Notes under the pieces: generated by a model
Database searches by the model: none
Told to the model about the DNA's origin: nothing
Seen by the model: the letters and a program-made list of their open reading frames with translations, nothing else
Position numbers and translations under genes: made by a program
Source: Natronomonas sp. CBA1123
Lineage (GTDB): Archaea; Halobacteriota; Halobacteria; Halobacteriales; Haloarculaceae
Assembly: GCF_009741925.1 (NCBI RefSeq)
Contig: NZ_WPCC01000003.1
Span: 84,850 to 148,849 of the forward strand
DNA length: 64,000 nt
Reading direction: 5' to 3'
In this document: piece after piece, positions 27,108 to 36,449 of the stretch
Layout: the number at the start of each line of letters is the position of its first letter
How positions within the stretch are numbered: the first letter of the stretch is position 1

Positions 27108-27911
27108 CTATCCGTGCGCGATTTCCAGTTCGATTTCGTTAGTAACGCTCAACAAAAGATCGACGTAGTCGTCGGTCATCTTCTCGGCTTCCATTCGGTG
27201 TCTCGGCCCAGAAATGGTGCAGGTACAGTGAACACGGCCGTCCGGGGTTGTAACTGGTGCCGCGACTGCACAGAGCCCCCGCGTGCTCTCGCCGTAATTG
27301 TACGCCACTCCACGCTCTCGTATCTCCTCGAGTTCGGTCCGCAGTTCATCGCGTTCAGTAATCGTCGCGTCAGTGGCTGCCGGCAGCCCGTGCTGGTCGA
27401 CGATCTCGTCTACGCGCTCTTCGGGTAACTGTGAGAGAATCGCCTTCCCCGAGGCAGTCTGGTGGAGGTACATCCGTTTTCCCGGCCGGGTCCGTGTCGG
27501 GAGGCCGTTGACGCCCGTTTCACGATAGAGAACGATTGCCTGGCCCTGCTGTTCAGTCATGCACTGCGAGATTTCCCCCGTTTCAGCCGCCAAGTCCTGT
27601 AGCTTCCCTTTGATGAACGTCGCGTTGTGGAACTGTGCGCGAACGTAGCCTCCGATGTCCAAGAACCGGAATCCGAGTTCGTACGACCCACTATTTTTCA
27701 CCACGTATCCGTGCTCACGAAGCGTGGCGAGATGCTTATGAACGGTGCTCTTCGAGAGCCCGGTGTCGTCGACGATGTCGGTGATTCGAGCCCCGTCACG
27801 TCGCTTGAGCGCATCGATGATGGTGAACGCTGTTTCAAGGCTCTTGATTCTGCTCCCGGAACTGGTGGGTGCCGCCGAGTGCGCGCCGCCCGGGTGGGTG
27901 TTGTCCGACAT
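27108..27911 (-). CDS. IclR-family transcriptional regulator
   Basis: 267 aa. N-terminal winged HTH at about residues 24-75 (SLETAFTIIDALKRRDGARITD, LSKSTVHKHLATLREHGYV), then the IclR ligand domain (GETGVNGLPTRTRPGKRMYLHQTASGKAILSQLPEERVDEIV, CAVAAPVTTPDGRVHCTCTISGP). IclR regulators typically respond to aromatic or aliphatic acids. The gene is last in a minus-strand run after CoA-transferase, DMT transporter and acyl-CoA dehydrogenase, but it has its own TATA box and a perfect inverted repeat spanning it. It probably controls that operon and itself. The other IclR gene is at 51648. Confidence 0.92.
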   Translation of the reverse strand: MSDNTHPGGAHSAAPTSSGSRIKSLETAFTIIDALKRRDGARITDIVDDTGLSKSTVHKHLATLREHGYVVKNSGSYELGFRFLDIGGYVRAQFHNATFIKGKLQDLAAETGEISQCMTEQQGQAIVLYRETGVNGLPTRTRPGKRMYLHQTASGKAILSQLPEERVDEIVDQHGLPAATDATITERDELRTELEEIRERGVAYNYGESTRGLCAVAAPVTTPDGRVHCTCTISGPRHRMEAEKMTDDYVDLLLSVTNEIELEIAHG

Positions 27912-27919
27912 GAAGAAGT

Positions 27920-27950
27920 CGGAAGTACTGGAGTCTCATAAAGACTTCCG
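27920..27950. promoter_or_regulatory. Inverted repeat spanning the iclR TATA box (putative operator)
   Basis: CGGAAGT (27920-27926) and ACTTCCG (27944-27950) form a perfect 7-bp inverted repeat with a 17-bp spacer. The spacer contains CTTTATGAG on the minus strand (27935-27943), a TATA-like element about 28 bp before the iclR ATG. A regulator bound to both arms would block TBP, so autorepression by the IclR protein is a reasonable inference. Confidence 0.45.
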
Positions 27951-27953
27951 TAT

Positions 27954-27981
27954 AAGAAACAATTTGAAGATTCTGTTTCTT
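27954..27981. terminator. Second inverted repeat between acd and iclR, possible terminator or operator
   Basis: AAGAAAC (27954-27960) pairs perfectly with GTTTCTT (27975-27981) across a 14-nt loop, just after the acyl-CoA dehydrogenase stop. It could terminate that transcript, or be another regulator site upstream of iclR. Sequence alone does not decide. Confidence 0.3.
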
Positions 27982-28001
27982 AATAACGAACTTCCCGTTC
28001 G

Positions 28002-29141
28002 TCAGGCGAGCGGCGGGAGGCCGTCCTCTCTGAGCACGGCGGCAATCTGGTTCTTTTGGACCTCGTCGGTGCCTGCGGCGATGCGACGACCGCGTTGCAG
28101 CCGGTAAAGATACTCCAGGGGATGTCCTTGCTGGTAGCCGTTGGCGCCGTGGACCTGGAGTGCCTCGCTAACGACGGACTCGACCATCTCCGCCGAGTAG
28201 AGTTTGGCGATGCTGGTTTCCATGCGCGCCGGAATGCGACCGCGTTCGATGGCCGTCGTCGCCGCACGGTAGGTGAGTGCGCGCGATGCCTCCAGTTGCT
28301 TCATCATATCCGCGAACTTCCACTGCATGCCCTGGAACTCGGCAATCGGTTGGTCGAACTGTTCACGGTCCTCAGCGTACTCCAGCGCCTTCGAGAGCGC
28401 ACACCGTCCCATCGCGTTCGCGACCGTTGCGCTCCCGAGCCGTTCCCAATTAAGCGCCTTCAGCTGGTTCTTGAACCCATCCGGGCCGCGGGTGAGGACG
28501 TACTCTTCGGGAACGGGCACGTCCTCCATGTAGAACTGCGTCTGGGTGTACCCGGCCATATTGGTGAAATGCTGAGCAATCTCGATGCCAGGGTCATCCA
28601 GTGGAACCAACACCGTTCCGAGTCCCTCCGGGAATTTCGTCCAGACGACGGCCGCATCGGCGTCCTCTACGCTACTGACCCAGATTTTTTCGCCGTTCAA
28701 AACCATGTCGCCGCCGTCGGTCTCGGTCACCTCGGTGTCCATCGAAGCCACGTCCGAGCCCGCTTCCGGTTCGGAGATGGCGATGGCGATACACGTCTCA
28801 CCGGCGGTAACCTGTGGTAGGTAGCGCTCCTTGACCGCTTCGGAGCCGAACATTTCGATGGCGCGGGGAGCGACCATCTGCTGCTCGTAGAGATACTGTG
28901 CCGTGTCCGGGCAGACTTCACCGACGGCCTCGATGGTGAGCATAGCAGCGAGTTCGTCCATTCCGCCGCCGCCGTATTCCTCGGCGATGTTGATGCCCAA
29001 GAAGCCGCGGTCAGCGAGCAATTCAATATTGTCCCACGGAGTTTCCCCTTGCCAACTGAAGGCGTCGTCCGCGAATTCCGACTTTGCGAGGTCCTGCAAC
29101 GTCTCCAGTACCATCCGTTGCTCGTCGGTTAGCGAGAGCAT
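28002..29141 (-). CDS. Acyl-CoA dehydrogenase
   Basis: 379 aa, starting MLSLTDEQRMVLETLQDLA. Full set of family motifs: EEYGGGGMDELAA, SEPEAGSDVASMDTEV, LNGEKIWVSS, NWERLGSATVANAMGRCALS, FDQPIAEFQGMQWKFADM, LQVHGANGYQQGHPLEYLYRLQRG and AAGTDEVQKNQIAAVL. FAD-dependent desaturase of an acyl-CoA. It is strikingly collinear with the protein at 20166-21296 and is probably the equivalent step in the second block. It lies about 150 bp after the DMT transporter gene in a four-gene minus-strand run. Confidence 0.94.
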   Translation of the reverse strand: MLSLTDEQRMVLETLQDLAKSEFADDAFSWQGETPWDNIELLADRGFLGINIAEEYGGGGMDELAAMLTIEAVGEVCPDTAQYLYEQQMVAPRAIEMFGSEAVKERYLPQVTAGETCIAIAISEPEAGSDVASMDTEVTETDGGDMVLNGEKIWVSSVEDADAAVVWTKFPEGLGTVLVPLDDPGIEIAQHFTNMAGYTQTQFYMEDVPVPEEYVLTRGPDGFKNQLKALNWERLGSATVANAMGRCALSKALEYAEDREQFDQPIAEFQGMQWKFADMMKQLEASRALTYRAATTAIERGRIPARMETSIAKLYSAEMVESVVSEALQVHGANGYQQGHPLEYLYRLQRGRRIAAGTDEVQKNQIAAVLREDGLPPLA

Positions 29142-29294
29142 GTCTCAACTATCGGACCGTCGTGGATTAAATTCCCCGGCGCCAACACGCCGACGACTAC
29201 AGCGCGTGTTTTGGAGGGTGAATACTAGAAGCGTCTGATATTTCCCCTCCACGCGGAGCGGACCGAGCGTCTCGGGGCTTGGCCCAGAGGTGGT

Positions 29295-30200
29295 TCATCC
29301 GACGGTAATCAGAACGACCCCACAGACGGTGACGACCGCACCGGCAATCGTCGCCCGCGTCGGTGACTCCGTTCCCTCGAAGAGAAGGAGACCGAGCGCG
29401 ACAGTGAACAGGGGACTGGAGTTGAAAATCGGGACCACCACGACGGCGTCAGCCAGCGAGAGCGCGAGGAAATACGTGCTGATTGAGGCTGTCCAGCACA
29501 GGCCAGTCGCGAGCAAATACCATCGGCTGTCCCCGGAAAGTACCGCTCGGAGCTGACCGGCATCTCTGTACAGCGAGATGGCGACCCCGACGGCGAGCCC
29601 GACCGCGAAATTCAGTGCCAGCGCAGGTACGAGTGGCGCGCCGAGTTCCGAGAGACCGAACTTGCGGATGACCGGCGTTGCGCCGAACCAGACGACGATG
29701 ACCACCGAGACGAGCACTGCGGTCCGGGGGTCGACTGACTCGTTGGCCTCCTTACTGGAGCGGGTGAGGACAATGAGACCAGCAACCACCAGTACGATGC
29801 CGATAGCGAGCGGTGTCGTTAGGGTTTCGCCCAAAAAGGCGACGGCGAAGACGACGGCGACGACCGGACTCGCGCTCTTGACCGCATGAGCGATGCCCGC
29901 ACCGACGAGGTCGATAGCGTTCGAGAGGAGAAATCGACCCAGCCCCGTGCCTAACAGACCACTCAAAAAGAACACGCCGGCCATCGACGGCGTCAATCGG
30001 GTCTGTCCGGTCGCCACCGCATACGGGACGAGGACAGCGACGCTCACGGCCGCGGTCACTGCAACGAGCGCCTCGGGGCTAGCGTCAGAGAGCCCCTGTC
30101 GAGCAGCAACGTATCCGAACGACGAGAGCAGTGCTGCCAACAGCGCGACGACTTCACCCGGGACTGCACCAACTGCGAGCACCAGCGGAGTACCGGCCAT
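29295..30200 (-). CDS. EamA/DMT-family transporter
   Basis: 301 aa with ten hydrophobic helices in two EamA repeats (first from VVALLAALLSSFGYVAARQG, second from AVLVSVVIVVWFGATPVIRK). It begins only 2 bp after the stop of the CoA-transferase gene, so the two are probably cotranslated. It is the counterpart of the transporter at 2306-3220 in the other block. It likely exports or exchanges a metabolite of the pathway; the substrate is unknown. Confidence 0.87.
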   Translation of the reverse strand: MAGTPLVLAVGAVPGEVVALLAALLSSFGYVAARQGLSDASPEALVAVTAAVSVAVLVPYAVATGQTRLTPSMAGVFFLSGLLGTGLGRFLLSNAIDLVGAGIAHAVKSASPVVAVVFAVAFLGETLTTPLAIGIVLVVAGLIVLTRSSKEANESVDPRTAVLVSVVIVVWFGATPVIRKFGLSELGAPLVPALALNFAVGLAVGVAISLYRDAGQLRAVLSGDSRWYLLATGLCWTASISTYFLALSLADAVVVVPIFNSSPLFTVALGLLLFEGTESPTRATIAGAVVTVCGVVLITVG

Positions 30201-30202
30201 TC

Positions 30203-31381
30203 TCAGACGACACCGTCGCTCACGAACCGATCGATTTCCTCGTCGTTATAGCCGAGTTCCGAGAGCACCTCCTCGGTGTGTTCGCCCAGCCTTGGCGGGG
30301 CCTGACTCGTGTCGGTCTCGAGGTTCTCGAATTTCACGGGGTTGTTCGGGGAGCGGAACGTGCCGAGGTCGGGGTGTTCCATCTCTGCGAGCATATCGTT
30401 CTGTTCGATGTGTGGGTCGTTCACGATGTCTTCAACGGTGTTCAACGGGGTTGAGGGCACGCCTTCGGCGTTGAGACACTCCATCCACTCGTCGGTGGAC
30501 CGCTCAGCAAAGAGCTCGTCGAGCTTGGCGTCGAGGTCGGCCCTGTTGGAGACACGGTCGGTGAACGTGGCGTACTCCTCACGGTCGATCCACTCCTCGC
30601 GGTCGATAGCCCGACAGAACGGCTCCCAGTGGCCCTCGCTGATTACGCCGACGACGAGGAACCCGTCAGCCGTCTCGAAGGCTTGATACGGCATCAGGTT
30701 CGGGTGTCGAGTTCCCATCCGCTGGGGGTTTTCCCCCGAAGCGAGGAAGTTCGTAACGTGGTAAAACAGGAACTGGAAACTCGAATCGAGCATCGCCAAC
30801 TCGATGTGTTCGCCCTCGCCCGTCCGCTCGCGGTGGTAAATCGCGGTGAGGATGGCGTACAGCGAGGTCATCGCCCCAGAGATGTCGGCGACGGAGATAC
30901 CGACGCGAGCGGGCTGGTTCTCAGTACCGGTGACGCTCATAATGCCCGAGCGGCCCTGAAGTACGATGTCGAACGCTTTCTGGCCACTGTAGGGACTGTC
31001 CTCGCCATATCCCGACACGTCGCAGTAGACGATTTCATCGTTCAGTTCGGCGACAGTGTCGTAGTCAGCGGCGAATTTCTCGGCGTCGCCCGGGCTGAAG
31101 TTCTGCATGAAGACGTCCGCCTCCTCGAGGAGGTCATGGAGGATGTCTTGTCCGTCTTCGCTGGTCAAATCGAGCGTGAGGCTTCGCTTGTTGCGGTTGA
31201 GACTGACGAAGTACGCGGAGAGGCCGTTGTACCGTGGGGTGTAGGCACGCGTGAGATCGCCGTTGGCGGGGTGTTCGATTTTGATTACCTCCGCACCGAG
31301 GTCGCCCAGCGTTTGCGTGGCAAGCGGTCCGACTAGAGCCTGTGTGGCATCCACGACTGTAATGCCCTCTAGTGGCTGCAT
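30203..31381 (-). CDS. Class III CoA-transferase (CaiB/BaiF family)
   Basis: 392 aa, full length. It begins MQPLEGITVVDATQALVGPLATQTLGDLGAEVIKIE, the family N-terminus, and has the catalytic-aspartate segment RVGISVADISGAMTS (Asp166) and GEHIELAMLDSSFQF, then a C-terminal TPLNTVEDIVNDPHIEQNDML. It moves CoA from a donor thioester to a carboxylic acid, giving this block an ATP-independent activation step, where the first block has an ATP-dependent ligase. First gene of the operon with the DMT transporter, acyl-CoA dehydrogenase and IclR; divergent from the ThDP enzyme. Confidence 0.93.
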   Translation of the reverse strand: MQPLEGITVVDATQALVGPLATQTLGDLGAEVIKIEHPANGDLTRAYTPRYNGLSAYFVSLNRNKRSLTLDLTSEDGQDILHDLLEEADVFMQNFSPGDAEKFAADYDTVAELNDEIVYCDVSGYGEDSPYSGQKAFDIVLQGRSGIMSVTGTENQPARVGISVADISGAMTSLYAILTAIYHRERTGEGEHIELAMLDSSFQFLFYHVTNFLASGENPQRMGTRHPNLMPYQAFETADGFLVVGVISEGHWEPFCRAIDREEWIDREEYATFTDRVSNRADLDAKLDELFAERSTDEWMECLNAEGVPSTPLNTVEDIVNDPHIEQNDMLAEMEHPDLGTFRSPNNPVKFENLETDTSQAPPRLGEHTEEVLSELGYNDEEIDRFVSDGVV

Positions 31382-31450
31382 ATCCGAGGGTGAGTACCGC
31401 CGGTATTAGTCGTTACGCCAAAACCGGTCAGGAGGGGATTTTATTTTGCT

Positions 31451-31497
31451 CCCTCCTCAACAGGAACTCGATGATTGTGAACTATCACAGGAGGGTG
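31451..31497 (+). promoter_or_regulatory. Strong Shine-Dalgarno sequence with a complementary upstream arm
   Basis: GGAGGGTG at 31490-31497 lies a few bases before the ATG at 31502, an unusually strong ribosome-binding site for this window. CCCTCCT at 31451-31457 is its exact complement (AGGAGGG, 31489-31495) with a 31-nt loop. If transcription starts upstream of 31451 the hairpin could hide the ribosome site. A TTTTATTTT box at 31440-31447 would instead start transcripts near 31470, excluding the first arm. Confidence 0.4.
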
Positions 31498-31501
31498 CTG
31501 C

Positions 31502-33136
31502 ATGACCGTCGGTAACGAAGTCGTGGCGCGACTCGCTGCGGAGGGTGTCGAGACCGTATTCGGCATCCCCGGAAAACAGACGCTTCCGCTGAACGAGGCT
31601 ATGGCAGAGCATGGTATCGAGTATATAATGGCGCGCCACGAGACGGCAGTTAGCCACAACGCGTGGGGCTACGCTGAAACAAGTGGGGAGGTCGCTGCAA
31701 CCGTCGTGATTCCAGGCCCAGGGGATATGAACGCGATGAACGGGCTCAAGAACGCCCTCAACGACTGCACACCGCTGGTCCACATCGCCGTCGAGACCGA
31801 CCCCGAGGTTCGAGGTGGCGACGGCATCCACGAAACGCCGCCGGACACCTATGACAACGTCGTGAAAGAGAACTACCTCGTGGCGGAGCCACAGGGGGCG
31901 GTAGCTACCCTCACGGAGGCGATTCGGACAGCTAAGACGGCTCCGAAGGGGCCGGTCCGCGTCGGGATTCCCAAGAACTTCCTCGGGATGGACGTACCAC
32001 AGGCCGCACCACCGACGGCGGACTCGTCTGCGCCACCCCAACCCGACTCGGACGCGGTCACCGAAGCCGCTGCCCTACTCGCCGAGGCTGACGAACCGGT
32101 CGTCATCGCGGGCGGTGGCGTCCGCTCCTCGGAGGCGGCAGACTCCCTCGTCACCGTCGCGGAGCGCCTCGATGCACCCGTCTTGACGACGTACAAGGGC
32201 AAAGGGACCATCCCAGAGGACCACCCGCTTTCGGCGGGCGTTCTCTGTGGCGGGACGAGTCCGGAAGTGGCCGCCGTGTTGGCGGACTCGGACGTGGCGC
32301 TGGGAGTCGGCACCGACTTCGACGCCGTCACGACCGGGCACTGGAGCCTCGATGTGCCTGACAATCTCGTCCACGTTACGCTCGATGCCGACGACATCGG
32401 CACGGGCTACGACCCGGCGCTTGCCATGGTCGCGGACGCCGACGCAACGCTCTCGGCGCTGGCGGAGGAGCTCCCGGACGTAGAGCGAAACGGCTCCGAG
32501 CGAGCGCGAACGGCCCGCGATTCCGACGATGACCGAATCGACGACCTTCTCGATGACGAACCGCCGATTACCTCCGCTGCTGCACTGCGTGCGGTCCGGT
32601 CGGCGCTACCCAAAGACACCGTGGTCGCGGCCGACGCTGGCGGGTTTCGCATCTGGACACTGGTCGCCTTTTCCGCCTTCGGCCCCCGTTCGTACGTGAA
32701 CCCCGGGTCGTGGGCGACGATGGGCACCGGGCTCCCGTCGGCTATCGGTGCGAAAGTGGCCAACCCGGACAGCGACGTTGTCGCGTTGACGGGCGATGGC
32801 GGCCTCATGATGTGTATTCACGAACTGCACACGCTGGCAGCCGAAAACCTCGATGTGACCGTTGTCGTGTTCGCCAACGACGACTATGCGATTATCAGCG
32901 AGGAGGCAGAGCGGTCCTACGGGCTGTCGGAAACGGCGTATGGATGGGTGGACGCACCGCTCTCGTTTACGGACATCGCCGAAGGGATGGGCGTCGACGC
33001 CACGACCGCGGAGAGTCCAGCAGCGATCAAGAACGCGCTTACGGAAGCTCTTGACACGGACGGGCCGACGTTGATCGCAGTCCCCACTGACCCGACGGAA
33101 CCGCAGGCCAGCGAGTGGATGGGCGCCGAGCGCTGA
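31502..33136 (+). CDS. Thiamine diphosphate-dependent enzyme (acetolactate synthase/decarboxylase type)
   Basis: 544 aa, three-domain ThDP enzyme. N-terminal pyrimidine domain with GVETVFGIPGKQTLPLNEA and catalytic Glu47 in MARHETAVSHNAWGYAE; a central domain (VIAGGGVRSSEAADSLVTVAERL); and a C-terminal ThDP-binding domain with PGSWATMGTGLPSAIGAKVA and GDGGLMMCIHELHTLAAENLD..ANDDYAII (GDG...N Mg site). It performs decarboxylation or ligation of a 2-oxoacid. It lacks clear features separating acetolactate synthase from benzoylformate- or sulfopyruvate-decarboxylase relatives. Given nearby aldehyde dehydrogenases, a decarboxylase or lyase making an aldehyde is plausible. Divergent from the CoA-transferase operon. 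Confidence 0.88.
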   Translation: MTVGNEVVARLAAEGVETVFGIPGKQTLPLNEAMAEHGIEYIMARHETAVSHNAWGYAETSGEVAATVVIPGPGDMNAMNGLKNALNDCTPLVHIAVETDPEVRGGDGIHETPPDTYDNVVKENYLVAEPQGAVATLTEAIRTAKTAPKGPVRVGIPKNFLGMDVPQAAPPTADSSAPPQPDSDAVTEAAALLAEADEPVVIAGGGVRSSEAADSLVTVAERLDAPVLTTYKGKGTIPEDHPLSAGVLCGGTSPEVAAVLADSDVALGVGTDFDAVTTGHWSLDVPDNLVHVTLDADDIGTGYDPALAMVADADATLSALAEELPDVERNGSERARTARDSDDDRIDDLLDDEPPITSAAALRAVRSALPKDTVVAADAGGFRIWTLVAFSAFGPRSYVNPGSWATMGTGLPSAIGAKVANPDSDVVALTGDGGLMMCIHELHTLAAENLDVTVVVFANDDYAIISEEAERSYGLSETAYGWVDAPLSFTDIAEGMGVDATTAESPAAIKNALTEALDTDGPTLIAVPTDPTEPQASEWMGAER

Positions 33137-33226
33137 TTCGAACCGACTCAAACATAATATTCCTAACAATATTCTCTCTATTTTTCCCCAAAGGTTAAGC
33201 CGATAGCCCATTCCTTAGAGTATTGT

Positions 33227-34348
33227 ATGACACGGCTTAACAGGAGACGATTCGTTCAGTTGACGGGTGCCGCAGGTGTCGCCGGTCTGGCGGGTTGTGT
33301 CGGTGGGAACGGCGATGGTAACGGCAACGGTAATGGAGATTCCGGCAACGGTAACGGCAACGGCAACGGAAACGGTGGCGGCGGTACGACGAGTATCGCA
33401 GTAGGCATTCCGTCCGCAAGCACCACGACTGGCGCGGCGTCGAATTCCTTCCAGCGTGTCGTGCGAGAGGAATCTGCTGACACGGAGCCGGCTGGTGAAC
33501 TGCGTTGGCAGAATCAGGAAACCGGCGGTGACCCGCCAAGCCTCCGACAGTTCAGCCAGGGTAACGTCCAGGCGATGACTGGCGGGAACTTCATTTTAGC
33601 GTCGGCGGTCCAGGAAGAACCGCCGTTCAGCGAGCGGCCGGTCGAAAACATCCCGCACCAGATGTTCTCGATTGCCCCGCTTCACATGCACATCCTGTCG
33701 CTCAACGGATCGGGCATCGAGACGACCGACGACCTCGTCGGCAGTAACTTCTGGCCGCTCCCGCCGCAGTGGGGCCTGCGCCAGCAAGCCGAGACGGTGT
33801 TCAAGAACACGGGCCTGTGGAGCGAACTGCAGGACACTGACTCCATCGTCAATGCGGGAACGGGAGACGTGGCTGGTCTCATCGAGCAGGGGAACGTCGA
33901 CGCGCTGGTCGCCTACGGTGCCGGGTTCGCGAACCTCGCAGGGTGGGCGACGGAGGTCGACGCCCGTGCCGACCTGCAACTGGTCGACTTCACCGACTCC
34001 TTCATCGAAGGGGTCAACGGAACACGCGGGACCAGCCACTCGGCCATCGAGCCCTACGGCTGGGAACAGCAGAGCTTCGAGACCAACGAGATGGACGTTT
34101 ACGGTGCCGACTTCCAGTTCTGGCTGGGCGGCAGCGTTTCGCGCGACGTCGGCTACGAGCTGGCGAAAATCAGCAACGAGAACGCTGCGGCTATCCAGGA
34201 AGGACAACCGGCGTATCTCGACCACAGTGACGCCGAGAGCATGGCGTCGCTGTATCTCGAAGACATCCCGGTCCATCCGGGCCCCTACGACTACCTAGAG
34301 GAGCAGGGTGTAGACATGAGCGCGTACACCCGCGGCGAAGAGATGTAG
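33227..34348 (+). CDS. TAXI-family TRAP transporter solute-binding lipoprotein
   Basis: 373 aa. Tat signal MTRLNRRRFVQLTGAAGVAG followed by LAGC (Cys24), then a long Gly/Asn linker to about residue 60. The mature domain has IAVGIPSASTTTGAASNSFQRVV, RQFSQGNVQAMTGGNFILA, GSNFWPLPPQWGLRQQAETVF and DVAGLIEQGNVDALVAYG, typical of TAXI proteins. Extracellular, membrane-anchored capture of a small organic acid for the permease 7 bp downstream. Paralogue of the protein at 3960, with low identity but the same architecture. Confidence 0.9.
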   Translation: MTRLNRRRFVQLTGAAGVAGLAGCVGGNGDGNGNGNGDSGNGNGNGNGNGGGGTTSIAVGIPSASTTTGAASNSFQRVVREESADTEPAGELRWQNQETGGDPPSLRQFSQGNVQAMTGGNFILASAVQEEPPFSERPVENIPHQMFSIAPLHMHILSLNGSGIETTDDLVGSNFWPLPPQWGLRQQAETVFKNTGLWSELQDTDSIVNAGTGDVAGLIEQGNVDALVAYGAGFANLAGWATEVDARADLQLVDFTDSFIEGVNGTRGTSHSAIEPYGWEQQSFETNEMDVYGADFQFWLGGSVSRDVGYELAKISNENAAAIQEGQPAYLDHSDAESMASLYLEDIPVHPGPYDYLEEQGVDMSAYTRGEEM

Positions 34349-34355
34349 GTCGAGG

Positions 34356-36361
34356 ATGAGTGAAACCCAGAGTGACCCGCCGGTATGGTCGCCCTTGGGG
34401 TTCAAGCGAGAGCACTTGCTGAACAACCTCGTCACCATCGCGGCACTGGTTTTTTGGGGACGAGTCCTGATGTACGCGGTCAACCAGAAAGCCCCACGCG
34501 CGAAGTACGCCGCCGTCTTCCTGGGAACCGCGCTGCTCGTATATGTGCTCCACGAACTCCACCAACTGGACAGCGATAAGCGTCTCGAACGACTCGGGTT
34601 GTGGCTCTGTGCCGTCGTTGGCGTCAGCGTCCCGGCCTACGTCTGGCTAAACTACCAGGTACTCGAAACGACGCGTGTCGGATACGCACTCCAACACGAG
34701 TACGTCATCGGTGGCGTGTTCGCCATCGTCGTCCTCTACTTGACCTATCGGGCGTTCGGGGCGGCCTTCGCCGGTGTCGTCGTGCTGTCGATACTGTACG
34801 CCTACTTCGGCAACCGAGTCGGCGGCTTGCTCGGCCACAGTGGCATCGCCGCCGAGCAAATTATCAACCTGCTGACGATGGAGTTCGACGGATTCTTCGG
34901 CTCCATCACCCAAATCGTTGCCGCGTGGGTCGCGTTGTTCCTGCTATACGCCGGGTTGATGCGTGGGTACGGGGCCTTCGACCTCATCATGCGGGTTTCA
35001 TTCAAGACCGCAAAGTACCTTCGTTCCGGGGTAGCACAGTCGGCCGTCATTTCGAGCCTCATCGTCGGCTCGATTAACGGCGCCCAAACCGCAAACGCCG
35101 CGATGACCGGGTCGTTCACCATTCCATTGATGCAGGAGAGCGGAATGAAGGGCGAATCGGCCGGCGGCATCGAGGCCGTTGCCTCCTCGGGTGGTCAGAT
35201 TATGCCACCAGTTATGGGTGCCGCGGCGTTCGTCATGGCGTCGCTCATCAGCGGTATCGGCTACGTGGACGTCCTCATCGCGGGTATCATCCCGGCGCTC
35301 GTGTTCTACATCTCCGTCGCCGTGGGCGTCCACTACATGTCCATCAAGCAGCTGCCGGAGGGTGGCATCGACATCGAGTCACGTATCGAGGACCTCGACG
35401 ATGGGTTCCACCCGGTTATCGAGTTCGTCCGGTTCGGTGTACCGTTCGCTGTACTGCTGTACACGCTAGGCATCGCCCGGTACACGGTCATTTATTCGGC
35501 GCTGTTGACCTGTGCGACCATGGTGCTGACCGGTGCGGGGATTCCGTTGGCCCTCAGTTTCGTCGGCGACGACATGGCTCCGGTCGCGACGTTCAAAGAC
35601 GCGGTGAACAACACCGTCTCCGGATTCAAATTCGGCGCGATTACGATGGCACCCATCGCCATCATCATCGCAGCGGTCAACGGCATCGTCGACCTGCTGA
35701 ACGCGACGGGCCTGCCCGGCAAACTCTCGCTGGCGCTGGTCGGCCTCGCCGGCGGCGTCCTGCTGTTGACGAGCATCTTCGCGATGATCGTTTGTTTGGT
35801 GCTCGGACTCGGCATGCGACGGTGGCCGCTTACACCATCGTTGCATTGCTGATTGCACCGACGTTTACCGGCGAGTTCGGAATGGCACCGCTGTCCGCTC
35901 ACTTCTTCGTGTTCTACGCGGCCATCCTCTCGGGAATCACACCGCCGATTGCCATCGCTGTGGTAGTGACGACGGGCATCGCGGGCTCGAACTTCTGGCG
36001 CACGGCGCTCGAGGCGCTGAAACTCGGCATGCCGTTGTTCGTCCTCCCGTTCACGTTCCTCTACAACCCCGAAATCGTGACGGGTGGATTCAACGCCGGG
36101 ACTGCGGGATCCGGTCTCATCGTCCTGCTCGGAGCAGTCGCCATCACCCATGGGCTCAACTGCGCTCCGAAACCGTTCGGCATCCCGTCGCCGCTCAGCT
36201 ACGGGGCGCGCGGTCTCTACGTGGCACTCGGGATTTTCGCGATGGTCTGGCCGGCGACGGTTCCGCGAATCGGGGCCGCCGTCGTCGCGCTAGTCCTCAT
36301 CGCGGCACAGACGGGACTACCACGGTTCCGTGAAATCGGGGCTGCCGTCAACCAGAAGTAG
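34356..36361 (+). pseudogene. TRAP transporter fused permease, single-base frameshift
   Basis: Two frames join to a ~668-residue fused 4TM-DctM permease. The first (from MSETQSDPPVWSPLGFKREHL) carries the DctQ-like helices and SSLIVGSINGAQTANAAMTG, ASSGGQIMPPVMGAAAFVMA. It ends at VLGLGM, where the frame is lost near 35816. The second frame resumes with AAYTIVALLIAPTF and GITPPIAIAVVV and completes the protein. Inserting one C (CCGACGGTG after ATG) would restore LGLGMPTVAAYTI, as in the intact copy at 5128. No homopolymer is involved. Either a base-calling error or a recent inactivating deletion. If real, the solute-binding protein upstream has no dedicated channel. Confidence 0.88.
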
Positions 36362-36449
36362 CAGTCACTCTCGGCTCCCCTGTTCTTTTCCGCCTCGACA
36401 GCCGCTGTGGGAGCACGTCTCGAATCGTCGTAAAGCGAATTCACCGAAC

